From Marasmius tenuissimus (lineage: Eukaryota > Basidiomycota > Agaricomycetes > Agaricales > Marasmiaceae), in contig JAQOTA010000053.1 of assembly GCA_029532415.1 (NCBI GenBank), positions 4,464,001-4,528,000 of the forward strand: a stretch of 64,000 bases of DNA, in the 5' to 3' direction. Below are positions 34,172 to 45,061 of the stretch, piece after piece. Position 1 is the first letter of the stretch; the number at the start of each line of letters is the position of its first letter. The notes under the pieces were generated by a model that worked only from the letters and a program-made list of their open reading frames with translations, had not been told where the DNA came from and made no database searches. The position numbers and the translations under genes were made by a program.

Positions 34172-37100
34172 ATGACCAACGCTACTACTCCCAGCCATAT
34201 TTCACCATCTAATCCCGGATCCTCTCGAGGCAGTCTGGGCAGCAAAAGGAAGGCTGACTCGCCACATCTCGACACACCCTCGCAATCCCAACCCCCACAC
34301 CCCTCCTCGCCTCGAAGGTCATCCAATATTAACACATCGCCCAAAACTAGCACTCTTGATGATGCTCGCCAGCAACTGTTGAAACAGTATGAACACGTCG
34401 CCGAGAAGTCGGTCCAGGACTTTCTCAACGATCACGTCCCCCCCGTCGCCAACGCTGTTGTTGACCAAGTTATGACCAAGTTGGAGGAGAAAGCATGCAC
34501 CATGGATACGATCCCCCACGTCGCCAACGCTGTCGTGGATGAAAAGACGAAGTCACGGAAGCGGAAAGCACGCAGAAAGAAAACGAAAAGTGATACGACT
34601 CCTCCACCTCCACCACCTCCACTCCAGAAAGGGCGAGTCAGCGGTTACGACGCAGGAACACCTTCGAGCAAGCAGGAAGCGGAAGCCCAAGCTTTTAGGC
34701 CACTTTACAACCTCATAACAGCCGTTGTTGAACTCGCAGCTGAACTCAACGGGTTCCGTTCGGTCACCCATAGCACGAGGCAGGAACGTATCTCTGGAGA
34801 AAAGCCGAACTCTTCCCGCCCAGACTCCTTCCTCTACCTACATTCCGGTCTCCTGAAACATCTGGGATGGGAACAGCTTCTGTGTCCTGGGGAGCTGAAG
34901 AAGAAACCAACTGACAAAAATGTGCTAGACGTGGGTAATTTGGAGTTTACCTTGACGTATCACTAACCATTTCTCCTCACAGAACTGGGCTAAGGTCCTA
35001 TGGAGCATGCACCATATCATGCGGAATGATCCCTGCCGACTCTTCACGTTTGGTTTTTCCATGGAGGACGACCAAGCGAGACTTTGGTATCATGCGCGGT
35101 CTGGCGTTTTCGTTTCTCAACCCTTTGACTGGATTAAGGTAACTCATCGCTGTCCCAAAACGACATATAACCATTACTGACTTTGTGGCATAGGACCCTA
35201 AGCCCCTTGTCAGGTTGATTCTTGCGTTGACCCTGGTCAAGTCGGAGCACTTCTCTCTTGTTGCGTGTCAGGACCTCGAGGTTCGCCCGTCTCCTCTATG
35301 TGCATCTCACTCGCAGGCTGAAGTTACGCAGGCTGCGGACGAACCAATAACGTTCTGCGACCAACCCCAAGAGTCATCTCTTGGCAGCAATGTAATTGAT
35401 TGGTTATATGCCAACCATCCCGACTACCTGGAACGAATCGGGATAGATTCCAAGATGAAGAGAGTCTTGGATGAGGACGGCAATATCCAGTACGAAGTCA
35501 CCGTAGACGGCGTAGTTTTCGTCACAGAGGAGATCCTATGTAATTTCAAAGCCGATCATGCGACAGGCCGTTGCACGCGCGTGTGGGTAGTCTACGTGAA
35601 GGGGGGCAGCAGGGATGAAAAATTCGTCTTGAAGGATGTTTGGCTGGAAGAGGGTGCCCGAGTCGAAGGCGACAAGCTTAGAGACCTGGCGGACCTAATC
35701 GAACAGGACGAGCGCCCTCACAAAATACCAGTGGTTGAATGGCATAGAGACCATCTACTGCACGTGCACGTGGATGAGAAGCTCAACCAGAAGGTGCCCG
35801 GCTTCAGTCATAAACATAGATTCATTCACCTATCCTCCAAAGCGCCGGGCTACGCAGCTGCTAGCTCTATCCATTCCGGGTCTCAGAGAGCGGAATCCCG
35901 TGGTGGCCCAACCCGGGTAGCACGTGTGCAGGGAAAACCCAAATTCGACGCTCCAAACCGCTTCCACTATAGGATCGTATTCAAAGGGAAAATGACACCG
36001 CTGGAATCAGTTCCTTGCCGCCAGAAGGCCCTTGCTGTGCTCTTCGGGATCTTTCGAGGTTCGTCCAAATGGTTGTCGAACTGGACGATCTTCTCTAACC
36101 AGCCGCTGCGGCCAGCATGTCAGGTCTTATGGAAACACAAGAGGGTGCATCGTGATATCAGCAGCTGGAATGCGTACTGGGATCCCGTCTCACAAACTGG
36201 TCGGCTTGGGGACTACGACTACCTCGTTGAATATGGTGAAGCCGGGACAGGAACTCTGAAGACTGTAAGTAGTCCCAGTTTCCAGGTGACTGGCACCCAC
36301 TGACACCGCACAGGGTACCCCTCACTTTTGGTCAACTGAGGTGGAAGCGGGGGCATATCTGTACGTTGCAAAACACGGGCCCGATTTTGAAAAACTGCAA
36401 AACAGAGTTCAAGGCGTGGATTTGCTGCAGGGCCCAAGTCGGAGCCCGGCCTTGGCGCAGCTGGAGGAGCGAGGGGAGTCGCCGGAGTCGGGGAAACAGC
36501 CGAAGTTGAAGTTGGAGTTGAAGTCGGGGGAGCAGCCGCAGCCTACCCCTATCTTCCAGCACAATCTTCTTCATGACCTGGAATCAGTGTTCTGGGTCAG
36601 CTTGTGGACCTATCTGTACCTCATTGGCCCGGAGGACAGAGTTGATGGGCAAGCCGATCTGGTTAAAGAGGGGCGACAAATACTCTACGAACAGGCCTTC
36701 CCTCCTCATGACGAAGAGTTATCTCAATTACACTTGCGTGGCAGCTTCATAGGTTCATACGCACCGGGTGCATCGAGCTCTTTCCTAATCTATGTTGCGA
36801 GTTCTGTTTCAGACCCCGACATTCGCATCATACTCGAACACCACTATGGCAATTTCAGACCTGAAATTACCGCGTGCTTCGATAAGTTAGAGAACAGCCT
36901 CCTCTTCGTTTCTGGTTCCCCCATTCCCTACGAACATCCTGTCTTCGACGTTGCGATACTCCTTGTGCAGAAGGCACTTATGGAGATCCTGAATGCGTTG
37001 GGTAGCCGCACCTTTCCCGTAACGCCGCTCTCGAAACACCGTGTAGTGCTCGAGCACCACCCTGGGCCTGACGACCACGAGAGGTGGTCGGATGATGAAG

Positions 37101-37201
37101 ACACCGTGGTCCCTAGCACCCAGCAGTCATTCGCCAGTGGTAGCACAGCGCTTTCCAGATCCTCTGAACCCCCCAACAAGCGACAAAAGGGACCCGTGTG
37201 A
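34172..37201 (+). CDS. FunK1-type fungal protein kinase
   Basis: Four exons in phase 0: 34172-34930, 34983-35138, 35194-36264 and 36314-37201, 957 residues. The N-terminus is disordered and basic (RKRKARRKKTK plus a Pro run). The kinase core carries the FunK1-type catalytic loop VHRDISSWNAYW, then GRLGDYDYLVEYGE in place of a standard DFG segment, and GTPHFWSTEVEAG where FunK1 proteins have the GTxxFM(A/S)xE motif. FunK1 kinases are expanded in basidiomycetes with multicellular fruit bodies; their substrates are unknown. The tail is low-complexity and ends in a basic stretch (PNKRQKGPV). Between about 36030 and 36110 the sequence before the catalytic loop fits the family poorly, so a small frameshift or missed intron is possible. 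ATG 34172 lies shortly after a hairpin at 34136-34152. Confidence 0.75.
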
Positions 37202-38002
37202 AGATTGAGGATGATGATGAACAGTCTTTCTCCACGGTTTGTCACGTAGGCCTCCGTAGCACTGTCCTTGCGGGCTTGTTGACCGTCATGTGTTTCGCGT
37301 AGTGTAAATAATCACCTATCAATAACCACCTATTCATGATCTCGCCTCCAAGCCCACGCCTTTGAAACCATTTGCCACGCTACGGATTCGGGCTGATCCG
37401 AGTCACCTCACTCGGACTACAAGACGCAGCAAATCTCGTCATGATCAAGGGTTGTACGTCCTACGTTTTACCTTTTGCGTGCCGCTACCCCGTATCTCGT
37501 GAACCATAGACTCTTTTTTTCTGCAACAAGTAAATTTCGAAATACAGGTTTGATTACTGCTGTATCTATCTATTATCTATTATACAATTGTCGAAGAACC
37601 CTAATAAACCCTAGCGAGCCCTAACCCTAGTCTGCCCTATCATGAGCCCTGCGCGCCTCCTGCCCCGGGCCGCGCTTTGACCAGAACCACTATCTTCCCC
37701 GCTCCTGCACATGAATATACAACGTTTCTAAGCCCATAACGTCTATTGCGTGTCGAATATCCTGTGGTTCTGTTTTGTAGTAGGCCTTGGTGAGTTTTGC
37801 TCATGATTTGGAACCGCCGTTATCCACTATCATTTGGTCCGTAGTTTTCATAGTTTAACTCTACTTTGCTTTCTGCATACTCCCTTACCCGTGTTTACTA
37901 TTGGTTCTAATCTGATTTTATCTGTTTCAGATTCATTTTGAGGCCTCGGGACTACCTGAACAACAATTTCCTCCTGATTAAACCAAGCGTAAGTTGCAGT
38001 CA
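37202..38002. other. Intergenic, 3' flanks
   Basis: Tail-to-tail region between the kinase and the next minus-strand gene. A/T-rich, with no open frame of interest. Contains the telomere-like repeats described separately. Confidence 0.4.
37596..37631. repeat. Degenerate telomere-like (CCCTAA) units
   Basis: Three to four imperfect CCCTAA/CCCTAG units (AACCCTAATAAACCCTAG then CCCTAACCCTAG). Too short and degenerate to be a telomere; possibly chance or an old repair insertion. Confidence 0.3.
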
Positions 38003-39528
38003 CTAATCAAAATGGTCGCAGTCCAGACGTACTGCTTCGTCATCACCACCATCATCACTATCCTCGTCACAAGAGGTCTCCATGTCTTCTTCATCGAGAA
38101 CTTCAACTCCCTCAGAAATCACCGCATCGACGTCACTCATAAACAGAGCAAAGACCCGTTTGGAGATGCAACGGTGAGTGCGAACCCTTTCATCAACTCC
38201 CAGTTGAAGGTTGGCCAGACTAGCCGACAGCTCGAGGGGATGGTGGGAACTACGCACAACTGAAAGCAGAGTCTGAGTCATCTATGGAACAGACGGATCG
38301 AGGCAACTCACTCATGTTTAGCTCGAAGAAATTATCACTTCGCACGGTAAGCTTTGGAATCGCATACTCCCGTTTGTTAGCAAGGATGTCCTGGAGAGAA
38401 GTTGTGGATGTAAAGGATCCGGTAGCCAAACGTGGGGTTTTTGTAGGGCCATTGACTTGCCCCAGGTTTGTGAAGGATAAGAGCTGCAAGGGCAACTGCT
38501 CATGAATTGCGAAGGCAGTGTGAGAGGGAGGTTCCGGTAAGCTATAACCTCGTGACCGAAGCTGATTCGTGAGATGCAGGACGAGCTCTGATACCGTGGT
38601 GGCGACTGGAGGATTCTGAAACCGGTGGCTGAGTTCAAGATAGTCGAGACAGTGACCAAAGGACTCGCGATGGCGTTGATATTGAACAAGATGTCGCGGA
38701 AGACCAAGCCTCTATATATCTCACGAGATTAGCCTGATTTGAAAAGGGAAATAGAACACCACGCACGTTCAGAACCGAAGTTGGAGGTTGGGGCGGATAG
38801 ATGTTGACTTGCAAGTTCACAACAAGAGTACCCTCCGCGGCTACAGCCAGACAATCATCGATTTTTGGAGCACCGGTCTGAGAGATGAGACTCGGTGGAC
38901 GCTTGGCCTTACCGCGAGGCCTCTTCCTTTTCGAAGGCAGAGAATCTCGGGCATGTTGAGTGCAATCAGCGTTTGCTCGTTGGACAAAACTTATGGAAGG
39001 GAATCCGGTACTGGTGGTGACACGCTCGCGGCCTTGGAAAGAGGGAGATGAAGACGAGGATGAGGATGAGGACGAAGCTGAAGATGATGAAGCCACGGCG
39101 TTGAGCATCTGCACGCTCGTGTATGGAACTATACGGCCGCTTGATGCTGACGGCATTGACGTTGAGTTCGGGGAACCAGTAGTAGCCAAAGGTGCATTCA
39201 AAGATGTCGAGGAGTTGAACGATATGAGGGGCTGCGCCTGAACTTCAGACACCGCGGTAGTAGTCTGAGATGGAAGAGACGGCCGGGACGGCTGGGACTG
39301 AACGGGAGCTGTACCAAAGGGACTGGTTGAAGACGAGACGGTAGAGGACTGGATGGCATCCAGGAAGGACTGCAATGATTGGCCGTTGTTCACTGTTCCG
39401 GGAATCGTCACCAGCGGTTGAGTCGGCTGGGTCTGTTGTGGGGCCTGAAGATTCCTGAGTGCTGGTATAAACGAGAAGAGTTGGGACATGAGGTCGTCCA
39501 TATGGGACTGTGTGGCAGGAGGATCCAT
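38003..39528 (-). CDS. Ser-rich uncharacterised protein
   Basis: Three exons: 39528-38767, 38711-38312 and 38259-38003, 472 residues. An alternative ATG at 39585 would add 19 residues. The N-terminal half is disordered, with Gln/Pro/Ser/Thr-rich runs including a long Ser tract. A basic patch (LPSKRKRPRGKAKRPP) could be a nuclear localisation signal. The ordered second half (GTLVVNLQVNIYPPQPPTSV; HLVQYQRHRESFGHCLDYLE; TKTPRLATGSFTSTTSLQDI) is unfamiliar, and the C-terminus is very acidic (EEDMETSCDEDSDDGGDD). The splice phases all agree, which supports the model. Function unknown; possibly a chromatin or mobile-element-related protein, but that is a guess. Confidence 0.55.
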
Positions 39529-40452
39529 CCTGCCAAACCTATGATAGCGGGCGCCACGAGTTGAGTATTCTGCATTGAACCGCACCAGAAAGGAGACTGA
39601 CCTCTGAGCAGAAAAAAATAGAACAATTCAACGAGCGGCGTGGCGAACAAGAGGCTGAATGAAAGGTAGAAAAAGACAAATGAGTGTACGCGTTCAAGGA
39701 GAGACAAAATTGACTGGTCGTTCTTCAATGGACGATTAAGTAGTAGAACGAGCTCAATAGTATCTGAAAATTCACGTAACCATCCTAACACCCGATCGAG
39801 ACTCATCTGACAGTCGATAGCATATCCTCCGAACACTTCTTATATGCCTCCTTACACTCTCATCGTCGCTCCTGACAGTTATTTGTGAAATTCGGGCACC
39901 TTTTTTGTGACTTCCTGACACTGTGTAGAATTGTAGACACAGAGTACACGCCTAGCAGTACGTCGCGACAAATAAGAGGTAGGAATGCCTGTTGAGTGGT
40001 AGGACAATGGAAGTACAAGTAGGCCAGTGTATAAGGAATACGGTCTACCTCGGGTACCAGTAGGTCGACGCCGGTTCGGGTAGTCGGGTAGACTCCTGAA
40101 TATTTGATGAAAAATAGTCTTATAGTTGCGGTTCAAGTCGCGACTATTGCCATATGGGCCGACGGCTCCAACTAAGTTTACCGGAAGTGGCCGTATTGGG
40201 TTCTAAGTACCTTGCGCATGCGATGTCTGTCAAAAGTACTTCCACCTTCTTTCTTCCCCGATTTCCTCCTGGTATTAACTCGTTGCGGTCTACACCGAAA
40301 TATTCTTGAGCCACAATACTCTCCAATGGATTCAGACCAAGTTGACACCGAAAACTATTTATACCGCAAGGCTTGTTGAGCACGACCGGATAGGCATACA
40401 AATACACAACGGATAATCATACAAATCAAGTATCGCCGAGTCCTCCAGAATT
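39529..40452. other. Intergenic, no gene recognised
   Basis: Upstream region of the Ser-rich gene and 3' flank of the transferase gene. Open frames here have no domain or splice support. Confidence 0.35.
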
Positions 40453-41887
40453 CTACAGCGCCTGAATCGACGGGATGGGACCAACGGGATATATTCCAGT
40501 GGGGTTGTACTGAGGGGGACGAACACGGTAAACTTCACTCCTGCAACTTCAGTGGACGACTTACATCGGGGTGGTGGTAGTAACCAGCCTTGATATGCTG
40601 GAAGTCAATGGGCTCGCTGAAGCTCTTGTCATTCCAGTACAGATTCTTCATCCAGCTGCCATGCAACAAGCCTCATTAGTTGTATAGAAGTACAGAGAGA
40701 TCATTGTGTCCACGCACCGGTTGATGTTGGGATATCCGTCACGAATATTGCTGATGTTGCACTTGAATAATCCATGGTAGGCGACATCGAATCGGATCTG
40801 GGAGTGCCCAACACCAGTCGTGTCAGAAGTTCCCCTCAAGGAGAAGGAATAATCAACCAACCGCTGTGGCATAAAGACGAACGTCCGCCTCCGTGAGGCG
40901 GTCTCCAACAAGGTACGTCTTCGACCCTTCCGCAAGAATTTTCTCTATCCGATCGAGACCCTCGAAGACTCCCTTCACATTCGCCTCGTACGCGTCCTGT
41001 TTCTGTGCAAATCCTGAGCGGTAGACGCCATCTATATCTTGCGGTAAATCCCAGAGCCAGAGCAGAGCATGCAACCAGAAGACGTACTATTGATGCTGTG
41101 ATACACCCACTCATTCAACGAGTCTATCTCTCCCCTCAAATCCTCCGGGTACAGATCGACCTTGGCATACTCATCGGGAATCATATCATTGAACGCTGTG
41201 TTGAAGATGCGTATGATTTCAGAACTTTCGTTGTTTACAATCGTCTCGAGTTTCTTATCCCAAAGTATAGGGACAGTAAACCTGTTGTTTGTGAGTGGCC
41301 AGTCGATGGGTATAACAGGCGTTCTTGAGAGCTCCTTACCTGCCTTCGAAATTGGGCTCCACCTTCAAGTACAAATCCCTGATGTTTTTGAAACCGTAGA
41401 ATGGCTCGCGCTCTGCGCCTAGGAAGGAAGGATCGGCATCATCGAACAGCCAACCCCGCGAATCCATACGCGAGGAGCACACAGTCACCGCTTTGTGAGA
41501 GGGGAGGGGTTGGAAAACATGCACATCGGACGAAACACGGGACAGAACGCACATATAATGGACTGCAGGCCCTTCAAATTGCGAGCTATGAGGGTACGGC
41601 TGGCCCAAGCTACATATGATACCAGGTCGCGTCAATTCGCCAACCTGGGCAAACGCGAACAAGCCAACACGTACGGCAGACAAGAGCAACATAGAGGTGG
41701 TAACGGTCTGAAGTTTTGGGGTTCCCCGACTCAACGATACGCGCTTGATGGATACTATCGCGAACTCACCTTTCTCGGGCTCAAACTTCCCACCTTTCTC
41801 TATCTTATGCGTAAATGTAGAAGGCGGTCGGACATAGTTGCCCTCGGCGTTGATGGGGAATTTCCTCGCGTCTGTTTCTGTGGCCAT
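40453..41887 (-). CDS. Glutathionyl-hydroquinone reductase-like GST (Ecm4/Xi class), copy 1
   Basis: Nine exons fit in phase: 41887-41770, 41707-41675, 41609-41553, 41490-41340, 41281-41088, 41031-40862, 40797-40718, 40655-40565 and 40509-40453; 316 residues, close to the usual family size. Active-site motif CPWAS (CPWAH in many relatives), then [12 protein letters not shown], the hallmark [20 protein letters not shown], and the C-terminal helical domain with [20 protein letters not shown] and [14 protein letters not shown]. These cytosolic enzymes use the active-site Cys to reduce glutathionyl-hydroquinones and are expanded in wood- and litter-decay fungi for detoxifying aromatic compounds. 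A second copy lies directly upstream in the same direction. Substrate is not shown by sequence. Confidence 0.85.
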
Positions 41888-42357
41888 CGTGAATGCCCGC
41901 AAACTCGAGTGTGGGGGGAAGAGAAGAGGTGTACTATTGAGATCGGTAGATGCAGTGTATCGATTTCGAACAATATAAGGACACTATTGAGGACGGCCGC
42001 GGGTACCTCAATAAGCTACACAAGGCAAAATAAACAAGACAAGAATGACAATAACGACACTCTGACTAATTGCCCACTCCTTGTCCCTCCTCATTCGAAT
42101 ACCGACCACTGCGCGAATTGGTAAGAGAGCGCCCGGCTCAAGTCACATTCGGATCGGAGTTCGCGATGTGAGGGAGGATGACAGAACAAGAAGACAATGT
42201 TTTCAAAGATTGCTGTGACACCGACTCAGTGCTCGGTCTGCATGCAGGAGACAAGAGTGAAGACTACACCGAGCCGTGGGTGAAAGAACATGATGAGAGA
42301 GAGTACACAAGTACATAAAGTCGGTTGTGAGTATGGTGTTCATACGAGGCGTAGCAT
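41888..42357. other. Spacer between tandem GST genes
   Basis: Holds the promoter of copy 1 and the 3' flank (or extended frameshifted tail) of copy 2. Nothing else seen. Confidence 0.4.
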
Positions 42358-43759
42358 TTACAGAGCCTCGATGGCAGGGATAGTCCGACAGGGTGGATTC
42401 CGGTGGGGTTGTACTGAGAGGGAACACAGTGAGCAGAAGTTCCAAGAGTTCGCCAGACAACTCACAGCAGGGTGGTGATAGTAGCTCGCTTTGATGTGCT
42501 GGAAGTTGATCGGCTCACTGAAACTCTTGTTGTTCCAGTACAAATTCTTCATCCATCTGAGATAGAGCAAGGCGCTTCAGATGTTGCAGCTAAGGGAAGA
42601 CTCATACGGTATTCACGTACCGGTTAATGTTTGGATATCCGTGCCGGATGTTCCTTATGTTGCATTTGAACATCCCGTGATAGGCGACATCGAATCGGAT
42701 CTAGAGTATAAAACATCGTCATGTTAGGAATGGCGTTTGAAGAGGGTGTAGTACTAACGGCAGTGACGAACAGACGGACATCTGCCTCTGTCAAACGGTC
42801 TCCAACCAGGTACGTCTTCGAGCCGTCTGCGAGGATCTTCTCTATCCGATCGAGTCCTTCAAACAGTCCTTTCACTGCACCCTCGTATGCCTCTTGGCTC
42901 CTGGCAAATCCTGAACGGTAGACGCCATCTATATGATATCATGTTAAACGACGCGAAAAGAGGAGATAGATCAAGGACCTACTATTGACGTCGTTATACA
43001 TCCACTCATTTAGAGAGTCTATCTCGCCCCTCAGGTCCTCCGGGTAAAGGTCAAGCTTGGCGTATTCTTCGGGAAGCAATTCGTTGAAAGCGGTATTGAA
43101 AATCCGGATGATTTCAGAACTTTCGTTGTTCACGATAGTCTCGAGTTTCTTGTCCCAAAGAACAGGAACCGTGAACCTAAGAGTTTTCAGCAAATAGGTG
43201 ATAGGTGTACCGATGATAGATCGAGGTCGCTACCTTCCGTCAAAGTTGGGCTCTGCTTTGAAATAGAGATCCCTGATATGGCTAGATCCATAGAGTGGGT
43301 CGAGCTCAGATCCTGGAAAGTCGGGATCGGCATCATCGAATCGCCAACCCTTCGAATCCATACGAGATGAGCACACAGTCACGGCTTTGCTGAAGTCAGA
43401 GATTGCGATGAAGGAGAAAGACGCGCAACTCACAGACGATATCCTGCAGTCCTTTCAGGTTACGTGCAATGAGTGTACGACCGGCCCAAGCTGTGCACCA
43501 TACACCTCAACACAGTCGACTCCGGACATGGGATTGTCAAGACGTACGACAAACGTAGGCAACATAAAGGTGGTAACGATCTGGAGGTCAAGGGCATTCT
43601 GCTGTCAATAATACCCGTTATCTGGCGGATTATCAACTCACCTTTCTCAGGCTCGAACTTTCCACCCTTTTCTATCTTGTTTGTGAAAGTCGATGGCGGT
43701 CGGACGAATTTGCCGTCGTCGCTGATAGGAAACTTTCTCGCGTCCGTTTCTGAGGCCAT
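42358..43759 (-). CDS. Glutathionyl-hydroquinone reductase-like GST, copy 2, C-terminal frameshift
   Basis: Tandem paralogue of the 40453-41887 gene with the same intron positions where checked. ATG at 43759 ([12 protein letters not shown]). Active-site motif CPWAG; then [20 protein letters not shown] and [16 protein letters not shown]. In the last exon the family-type ending (NPTGIHPVG...IPAIEAL, stop TAA at 42358-42360) can be read only if one base is missing near 42386. The literal frame instead runs on for about 39 residues to TAG at 42264. Loss or replacement of the last about 9 residues may be tolerated, so the enzyme could still work. Either a true 1-nt deletion or a sequencing error. 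Biochemical role as for copy 1. Confidence 0.75.
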
Positions 43760-44296
43760 CGTTCACGAATTCGATTACGTGTAGGGAAGTGATGCAGTGG
43801 TGGTACTGATGAAACCCACAGATGCGTGTCGAAGACTCGAAGACTATAAAAGCGCTGAGCTAGGCCGTCTATGTAGGCCGTGGGTACCTCATAACAAGGA
43901 AAGAGTGACAAAAGCCGATATGCCCCTCCCTTCCAAACCGGATCAAACGCAGTGGAATTGGTAAGGGTAGGATCCAGTTGACTTTGCGCTGACGAACGAG
44001 TGATTAAGAGCTGACGAAGCAAGTAGAAGAGGAAAAAGATACATATGTAAATGTCCCCAAGATTGCTGAAAGTCGTCAATCAATTGCGCAATACGTGCAT
44101 AGGTGAGAGAGTTAGAGACGGACGCCGGGACGATGTGCGAAAGAACCAGTGAGCCGGACTTCATCGAAGAGACAATGTGGAAAACCTCCATTGGATTGGG
44201 CTCCGGACTGACATGCATATGGTGGAGGGGACGAGACCCTACGAGACCGTGGCCGAGGGTCCGGCCGTACCCACCTACATGTAACATAAGCCAGAT

Positions 44297-44780
44297 TAGA
44301 GCATATTTGTACATATTAATATGAAATTGCGGAAACGAAAACTAAGCGCCAACTGCTGTAAAATCGCCGCCATTCTACTTGTGAATTTCATGTACAAACC
44401 AAATGTGGAGCATGCAAAATATATACACACTTCAAACCATGTTGTTGCTGCGACAGAGAAGCAGAGCATGGCCATTGAACAACATAACAAAAATAACGCA
44501 CTTTTGGTTATAGTTATGGCTGAGGACCTAGGTGTTAACCTCGACGAACTGAGGAAGGATATGGAAGTGGAAGAGGGCAAGCATCCCCATCGCTGCCGCC
44601 GCGACTGAGGATGACGCGCGTACACTTACATAATTTCTTGGATACCCATTTATGTCGACTTTCGTGATTAGTTTTTGAGGTTTTACATCTAAATTTCAGG
44701 CAAATTTTGGGTGGGACTGTTCCCCACTTGAAATGGGCCTTGATCTACATTTTGGTATTAATATGTACAAATATGCTCTA
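44297..44780. mobile_element. MITE with 25-bp perfect terminal inverted repeats
   Basis: 44297-44321 and 44756-44780 are perfect inverted copies of 25 bp, starting TAGAGCATATTTGTACATAT. The outermost TA on each side could be a TA target duplication, as in Tc1/mariner-type elements. At 484 bp it is too small for a transposase; the 95-codon plus-strand frame inside (44321-44608) matches nothing I know. It ends 46 bp before the tRNA gene. The gap 43760-44296 before it holds the GST copy 2 promoter and nothing else recognised. Confidence 0.75.
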
Positions 44781-44826
44781 TTACATGAGTTGCATTGTAT
44801 AGCTAACTGAGCAGCTTCCGAACACG

Positions 44827-44911
44827 GGGCACATGGTGTAGTTGGTTATCACATCCGCTTAGCACTTGTATGCAATGCGGGGGGTGCTGGGTTCAATTCC
44901 CAGTGTGTCCA
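44827..44911 (+). tRNA. tRNA-Ala (AGC) with 11-nt intron
   Basis: Cloverleaf: acceptor GGGCACA / TGTGTCC (one G-U), D arm with A-box (TGGTGTAGTTGG), anticodon stem TCCGC / GCGGG, loop TTAGCA-T with anticodon AGC, and a perfect T stem CTGGG / CCCAG around TTCAATT. The loop is too long by 11 nt (CTTGTATGCAA), which fits an intron after position 37, where nuclear tRNA introns sit. Mature length is 74 nt including the A discriminator. Supplies alanyl-tRNA for GCU/GCC codons after A34-to-I editing. Confidence 0.9.
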
Positions 44912-44926
44912 CAAATGGAAACTACA

Positions 44927-44932
44927 TTTTTT
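44927..44932 (+). terminator. Pol III terminator of tRNA-Ala
   Basis: T6 run 15 nt downstream of the tRNA 3' end. Confidence 0.7.
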
Positions 44933-45061
44933 CCCCCTTCAACAATATTCATCTTTCTTTTGGCGTTGTTCCTTCAACAGTATCGATCGCTTTATCATGT
45001 ACACCATATATACCCGTGTAAATAAAGGACATATGTAAAATCGCCTCAAATTACAGTGATC

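Noticed and set aside
44103..44608. Short plus-strand frames as genes or a transposase
   Set aside because: They lie in or beside the 484-bp MITE and match no known family.
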